The notes under the pieces: model-generated
The model's input: the letters and a program-made list of their open reading frames with translations, nothing else
What the model was told of the DNA's origin: nothing
Databases searched by the model: none
Assembly: GCA_025464345.1 (NCBI GenBank)
Contig: JAODGP010000013.1
Location: 1-9,554 of the forward strand
Direction: 5' to 3'
DNA length: 9,554 bases
Origin: Methanosarcinales archaeon
GTDB taxonomy: Archaea; Halobacteriota; Syntropharchaeia; Alkanophagales; Methanospirareceae
Translations under genes and position numbers: made by a program
Shown: positions 6,325 through 9,554 of the stretch, piece by piece
Numbering within the stretch: position 1 is the stretch's first letter
Layout of the letters: the number at the start of each line of letters is the position of its first letter

Positions 6325-7338
6325 ATGACCGATGACGTAGCGGTGGAAGTAACGGGTGCGCTGGTGACGCAGAACGAAGTGATACTATCAACCGGTGAGT
6401 TTGATAGAAGAGCCCATGCGATGAGAGCCTATGGTTACCCGCCGGGGCAGGCTATCAGAGGCGCACTCGGCTATCTATTCCTTGCTGCAGGTTTACCGAT
6501 AATAAAGACGTACGAAGTGAATGCTGAGCCAGTGCTGTATTTCAAGGATGCGCTGCCATATCATCATGTAGATAGCGGTATTCTGTATCCCGTAATCACA
6601 CCAGAAAAATATGTGAATTATCAATGTCAGAAATGCCGGGAGATTCTCAGGTATCCGTCCTTCAAGTCCGTGATTACGAAAACGAGATTGGATAGACACA
6701 AAGGCACGGTTTCAATGATGTGGCGCCAGGAAGGGATAACGAAGAGAGCCCGTTTCCGATTCAAGATCATAGTGAAGTTGAAGCGTGATGCGGAGGAGAA
6801 TCTTGCAGCTTTGATTGCCGTGCTGAGGTTCGTGGAGGAGAATGGACTTGCACTTGGCAAGCGTTCGATGAAGGGCAGTGGCAGATTACGACTGGAGAAT
6901 CTGACGTATAACCGTGTCACAATGGACGATATAGAGGTAAGAGCTGCGGAATTGCGTGAGAAAGACATAATAAAGGTCAGGTTGCTTTCGGAAGCGATAG
7001 TGCGCGAGAAAGGGACGAATCTCACCGTAATCAGGGGCGATAGTTTTCTGTGGAGTGTGAAGAATGCAGCGAAAAACTTCTATTACGATTATAAAAACTT
7101 CTCCGCCGGTGTAAAACTTATTAGCTATGAGACGACTAAACCCTATCCACTTGGATTTCTCGACCTCAAACTTTCCGGCGGGCGACCTGAAATAGCAATA
7201 CCTAAAGGGTCTACGTTCACTTACAAAATAGAGCCTGGCGCACCAGCGGAGTTTTATACCGCACTGGCTTTGCTCGAACGATGTCACGGCATAGGCAATC
7301 GCGCTTCTTCGGGTAAGGGAGAGATAATTGTAGAATGA
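6325..7338 (+). CDS. cas5: Cas5/Csx10-like RAMP protein
   Basis: Cas5 binds the 5' handle of the crRNA and caps the Cas7 filament. This 337-residue protein shows two RRM-like RAMP halves. The first has PPGQAIRGALGYLF (about 39-52, the IPGTALRGALA motif typical of Csx10) and a glycine-rich loop GKRSMKGSGRLRLENL (about 178-193). The second ends in the glycine-rich loop GIGNRASSGKGEIIVE (about 322-337). A CQKC pair (Cys101, Cys104) suggests a small metal site; further ligands are not obvious. The segment around 119-146 (TRLDRHKG then ARFRFKIIV) resembles the insertion between strands in Csx10, the Cas5 of type III-D. Type VII Cas5 is reported to be closest to III-D Cas5, so this fits the beta-CASP neighbour. 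A Cas6-type processing enzyme is the alternative because of the terminal glycine-rich loop, but the IRGAL motif and size favour Cas5. It starts with zero gap after cas7. Confidence 0.72.
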   Translation: MTDDVAVEVTGALVTQNEVILSTGEFDRRAHAMRAYGYPPGQAIRGALGYLFLAAGLPIIKTYEVNAEPVLYFKDALPYHHVDSGILYPVITPEKYVNYQCQKCREILRYPSFKSVITKTRLDRHKGTVSMMWRQEGITKRARFRFKIIVKLKRDAEENLAALIAVLRFVEENGLALGKRSMKGSGRLRLENLTYNRVTMDDIEVRAAELREKDIIKVRLLSEAIVREKGTNLTVIRGDSFLWSVKNAAKNFYYDYKNFSAGVKLISYETTKPYPLGFLDLKLSGGRPEIAIPKGSTFTYKIEPGAPAEFYTALALLERCHGIGNRASSGKGEIIVE

Positions 7339-7339
7339 T

Positions 7340-7723
7340 TCATTCCTTAGATTCTCGTAAGCTCAGCAATACCATGCTGATGATTATGCAGATAGCCAGT
7401 GCAGATATGATCACGTTGAGCTCCGGTATCTCGCCTTCTATCGTGAGGATCAAGCCACCGGTAATGGCAAGCAGGCAGAAAGTAGAGCAGATAGCAAGGA
7501 ACAAGCCCCTGAATAGCGATATATTCGCCTCTCCCAATCTTGACCGGTAGAATACGGTGCAGATAACGAAGGAAATCGCAAAGATCAGCAGTGTGAGGTC
7601 CATGGGAACAGGATTCCCATAGTGCGTGAAGTAGATCAAGCCGAAAGCTATGTAAAGCATCAAAAATGCAAGTGCTACCGATATCGCCAGTGTATTCAGG
7701 TATTTCCTGTAATCTATCTTCAT
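7340..7723 (-). CDS. Four-helix integral membrane protein of unknown function
   Basis: The 127-residue protein has four hydrophobic segments (about residues 11-33, 41-59, 69-94 and 101-121) joined by short loops and ending in a charged tail LRESKE. I recognise no family and no catalytic motif. The gene converges on the Cas5-like gene: the two stop codons are separated by one nucleotide, so their transcripts must overlap. The ATG at 7723 has a TATA-like element on the minus strand (CCTTTTATA, 7751-7759) about 30 nt upstream, which supports the start and an almost leaderless mRNA. It is read opposite to the CRISPR-like genes and has no visible functional tie to them, although membrane proteins do occur as accessory genes near some class 1 CRISPR loci. 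Confidence 0.72.
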   Translation of the reverse strand: MKIDYRKYLNTLAISVALAFLMLYIAFGLIYFTHYGNPVPMDLTLLIFAISFVICTVFYRSRLGEANISLFRGLFLAICSTFCLLAITGGLILTIEGEIPELNVIISALAICIIISMVLLSLRESKE

Positions 7724-7750
7724 GTCCGGTAATGTGGTTTGTTGAAGAAG

Positions 7751-7791
7751 TATAAAAGGTTTTTATAAAGTTGCTGACAAAGTGCATATAG
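7751..7791. promoter_or_regulatory. Divergent promoter region with several TATA-like elements
   Basis: The 103-bp gap between the membrane protein (minus) and the LEA14-like gene (plus) holds TATAAAAGG at 7751-7759, TTTTATAAAG at 7761-7770 and GCATATAG at 7784-7791, with TTTATAAAAA at 7801-7810. The first fits the minus-strand gene, with a predicted start near 7728. The third fits the plus-strand gene, with a predicted start near 7813. The last is too close to the coding start to be its TATA box. Which elements are used cannot be told from sequence. Confidence 0.45.
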
Positions 7792-7826
7792 AAAGCTTTT
7801 TTTATAAAAAGATGGTGTGAGTGAAA

Positions 7827-8732
7827 ATGAGGCGTGCAATTTGGATAGGGGTAATTTTAGTGGTGATATTATTAGGAGGCGGGGTGTATTTACTATTCAT
7901 AGGAAAGCCAAAAATGCCGGAGATCAAGAGCATAACAAACAGCTGGGGCGATATAACCGCAGAAAGTAGCGAAATAAAGACTGATATACTGGTAGATAAT
8001 CCAAATGCTTTTACTATACCGATAGAGGGCATAGAATATGAGATTTTTATGAACGAGGTGAGGATGGGTTCTGGACATAGCGTTGGCGAAGCTTCTCTGC
8101 CAGCAAAACGTGAGCATACAATAACCATCCTCACTATGATGGATAATAATAAAATACCGGAGTGGTGGGTAACGCATATAAGAAAAGGAGAGAACTCGAA
8201 TGTTAAAATATGCGGGGATATCGTGTTTGACCTGAAGCTCACCGAGTACAGATATCCAATAGAGCAGACAATAGGCGGAGTGAGAACAAACATTCTTGGC
8301 AGTAAGGAGCGTTACCAAGTGGATGAAACGAGCAAGGAACCCCAGGTGAGCTCAATAGAGAACACATGGGGCGAAGTCACTGATGATTTTACTGAAATCA
8401 GAACGAAGATGGTATTGTATAATCCACAACCCGTTCCAATATACATTGAACGAATAAAGTATGAGATATATATGAACGAGATAAGAATGGGTTCCGGACT
8501 TTCTGAAGAGACTGTATTGCTGGAGCCACGAAGCGATACCGAGATCAGCTTTGATACACGACTTGATAACCATAAGCTCGGTGACTGGTGGGTAACGCAT
8601 CTCAGAAATGGTGAGAAGACCTCGCTAAAAATAAAATCCGAACTCGTATATAAGGTTGCTGGAAAGGAGTTCACGATAGAATTACCGGTGCGGGAGAGAA
8701 CACTGGAGACGGATATACTCGGGGAAGGATAG
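7827..8732 (+). CDS. Membrane-anchored tandem LEA14/WHy-domain protein
   Basis: The 301-residue protein begins with a positively charged start and one hydrophobic segment (about residues 4-25), a signal anchor or uncleaved signal peptide that would place the rest outside the cytoplasm. The remainder is two copies of an LEA14-like (LEA-2, WHy) beta-sandwich domain, at about 33-155 and 172-295. Each copy has the matching landmarks WG(D/E)(I/V)T, the DNPNAF/YNPQPV core, a YEI(F/Y)MNE segment followed by RMGSG, and WWVTH(I/L)R. The copies are offset by 141 codons. LEA-2 proteins are linked to desiccation or stress protection in plants and are common, with poorly known roles, in euryarchaea. I prefer ATG at 7827 because GGTGTGA at 7814-7820 sits at suitable ribosome-binding distance. 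A GTG at 7821 would add two residues. No partner genes are evident. Confidence 0.85.
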   Translation: MRRAIWIGVILVVILLGGGVYLLFIGKPKMPEIKSITNSWGDITAESSEIKTDILVDNPNAFTIPIEGIEYEIFMNEVRMGSGHSVGEASLPAKREHTITILTMMDNNKIPEWWVTHIRKGENSNVKICGDIVFDLKLTEYRYPIEQTIGGVRTNILGSKERYQVDETSKEPQVSSIENTWGEVTDDFTEIRTKMVLYNPQPVPIYIERIKYEIYMNEIRMGSGLSEETVLLEPRSDTEISFDTRLDNHKLGDWWVTHLRNGEKTSLKIKSELVYKVAGKEFTIELPVRERTLETDILGEG

Positions 8733-8762
8733 AAGCATGAAAACATACGATGTAACTACTCA

Positions 8763-8921
8763 CCTCAACCGAAGATTTTAGCATTCATGTACGACTTCAA
8801 TGTGCCCTTTGACAACAATCAGGCTGAGAGGGATCCTACGAAAGAATGGACGCCGTGTGCTCAACGCGATCCAGGATGCTTTCAGAAGCGATCCTTTCAT
8901 CCCTTCGCTCATAGTGTGGTG
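8763..8921 (+). pseudogene. IS66-family transposase C-terminal relic with internal deletion and frame change
   Basis: Reading through about 8776-8838 gives ILAFMYDFNVPFDNNQAERD, which is the conserved C-terminal segment of IS66-family transposases (normally followed by an LRM...KQK...GCFRS block). At about 8836 the similarity shifts frame and resumes as LRKNGRRVLNAIQDAFRSDP up to about 8900, ending near the stop at 8919-8921. This resembles the extreme C-terminus of the same family. The intervening block, about 35 residues in intact copies, is missing. There is no N-terminal part, no start and no inverted repeats, so the element is dead. The left limit is approximate: similarity is clear only from about 8775. 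Confidence 0.65.
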
Positions 8922-8922
8922 A

Positions 8923-9099
8923 ATAGTAGGTAGGCAAGTAGTTACAGAATTTTTAACATGCATTTCTATGACTGAAGCAATGCTCACGAGATCCCGTATA
9001 AGATTAAAGAGGTCAGGAGCATGGTGGTATGTAGAGAATGCGAATCACATGCTCGCTTTGCTGGTTGACTATCCTGACAATCGAGAGTTTTTAAACTGA
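8923..9099 (+). pseudogene. Tail of a second transposase, decayed
   Basis: An open stretch following the stop at 8920-8922 and ending at TGA 9097-9099 encodes IRLKRSGAWWYVENANHMLAL near its end. This resembles the C-terminal RLK.SG..W..E.AN.mLaL motif of transposases of the ISKra4/ISLre2-like kind. Only about 40 residues match the tail of such a protein, with no upstream catalytic domain. An ATG at 8968 could start a 43-codon peptide, but there is no ribosome-binding site and it is more likely a fragment. The exact insertion-sequence family is uncertain. Confidence 0.45.
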
Positions 9100-9259
9100 A
9101 CATGCGCGATCACATCCGTAGAAACGTTTGAAATCGGTTCTTTTTTTATTACATCCAAAAAAGTATTCGGAGATACTGTCGTGTCAATAAGAAAGTTTAT
9201 ATAGTGGATGAGAAAAAATTATAGTAGCATTGGAATATTAAAAATGGGATGAAAAAAAG
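9100..9259 (+). other. Spacer ahead of the caspase-like gene, with T tract and TATA box
   Basis: No gene is seen here. A run of seven T residues at 9141-9147 may terminate transcription from the left. TTTATATA at 9196-9203 is a strong archaeal TATA box that predicts a start near 9226-9229, giving the following gene a leader of about 30 nt. That is unlike the leaderless genes elsewhere in the window. GGGATGA at 9246-9252, within the leader, may serve as a weak ribosome-binding site. Earlier ATGs at 9244 and 9249 reach stop codons after a few codons. Confidence 0.45.
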
Positions 9260-9554
9260 ATGGACAAAAGATTAGCATCAATTTTCATGGCTTGCATCAT
9301 CTTGGCTGGCTTGATCCTGGGAGGCATAGCTTTCGTAAAGCTAAAGATAGCATCCAACGGAATTCAGGGGAATTTCTTCATTACAACGAATCCTATCAGT
9401 GAAAAGTATGCCGTAGTTGTAGGAATGGCTAATTATTCTGGCACAGAAAACGACTTGCCTAACTTCACAAATGAAACACATGCCATGAAAGAAGTTTTAG
9501 AGGCAGCTGGATATAATGTCACGTTACTTACGGATGAAAATGCGACAAGAGAGA
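9260..9554 (+). CDS. Caspase-like (peptidase C14) protein, membrane-anchored or secreted, 5' part only
   Basis: The 98 visible codons begin with a charged MDKR and a hydrophobic segment (about residues 6-28), which is a signal peptide or anchor. The start of a caspase-fold domain follows: KYAVVVGMANYSGTENDLPN (about 49-68, the first beta strand and loop of C14 and metacaspase-like domains), then a helix THAMKEVLEAAGYN and the second strand VTLLTDENATRE. The catalytic His and Cys would lie beyond the window edge, so activity cannot be judged. Archaeal proteins of this type are usually extracytoplasmic and of unknown substrate. The start at 9260 is fixed by the signal segment and by stops closing nearby ATGs. 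Its own TATA box and T tract separate it from the CRISPR-like genes, which makes a functional link unlikely. Confidence 0.8.
   Translation, partial: MDKRLASIFMACIILAGLILGGIAFVKLKIASNGIQGNFFITTNPISEKYAVVVGMANYSGTENDLPNFTNETHAMKEVLEAAGYNVTLLTDENATRE

Noticed and set aside
9120..9136. GAAACGTTTGAAATC-like stretch as a CRISPR repeat fragment
   Set aside because: It resembles common repeat ends (GAAAC) but occurs once, with no second copy at spacer distance.
9260..9554. Caspase-like gene as part of a Craspase-type CRISPR effector
   Set aside because: It has a hydrophobic signal/anchor segment, its own promoter, and is about 1.9 kb away across transposon debris; no gRAMP fusion or TPR part is visible.

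Overview
The window looks like chromosome from a euryarchaeon, plausibly of the ANME-1/Methanophagales–Syntrophoarchaeales neighbourhood. That lineage guess is inference from gene content. The archaeal assignment itself rests on firmer signs: a duplicated tRNA-splicing endonuclease, a short archaeal-type adenylosuccinate synthetase, TATA boxes placed about 26 nt upstream of start codons (leaderless or nearly leaderless mRNAs), and a tandem LEA14/WHy-domain membrane-anchored protein.

Left part (1-3527) is mostly housekeeping. On the minus strand lie the first codons of an unidentified gene and purA (purine synthesis). A 62-bp divergent promoter region follows, with one TATA-like element that could serve both directions. 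On the plus strand come a small helical protein of unknown function, nadA (quinolinate synthase, NAD synthesis) and endA (tRNA intron endonuclease). nadA and endA are 6 nt apart and probably co-transcribed.

Centre (3722-7338) is the notable part. It holds a 615-residue metallo-beta-lactamase/beta-CASP nuclease with an unusual ~155-residue C-terminal extension, then a Cas7-like RAMP protein with a four-cysteine zinc knuckle, then, with no gap, a Cas5/Csx10-like RAMP protein with two glycine-rich loops. A beta-CASP nuclease plus Cas7 plus Cas5, with no Cas10, Cas3 or Cas8, is the gene set of the rare archaeal type VII CRISPR-Cas system, in which the beta-CASP protein (Cas14) cleaves target RNA held by a Cas7-Cas5-crRNA complex. 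No CRISPR array, cas1, cas2 or cas6 is visible in the window, so the crRNA source must lie elsewhere. The Cas7 position equivalent to the type III target-cleaving aspartate appears to be histidine, which fits delegation of cutting to the beta-CASP subunit.

Right part (7340-9554): a small four-helix membrane protein converges on the Cas5 gene with a 1-nt gap. A divergent LEA14-like protein with two homologous domains follows, then about 0.5 kb of decayed transposon debris (an IS66-family transposase tail with an internal deletion, and the tail of a second transposase). Last comes the 5' end of a gene with its own TATA box, encoding a membrane-anchored or secreted caspase-like (C14) protease truncated by the window edge.
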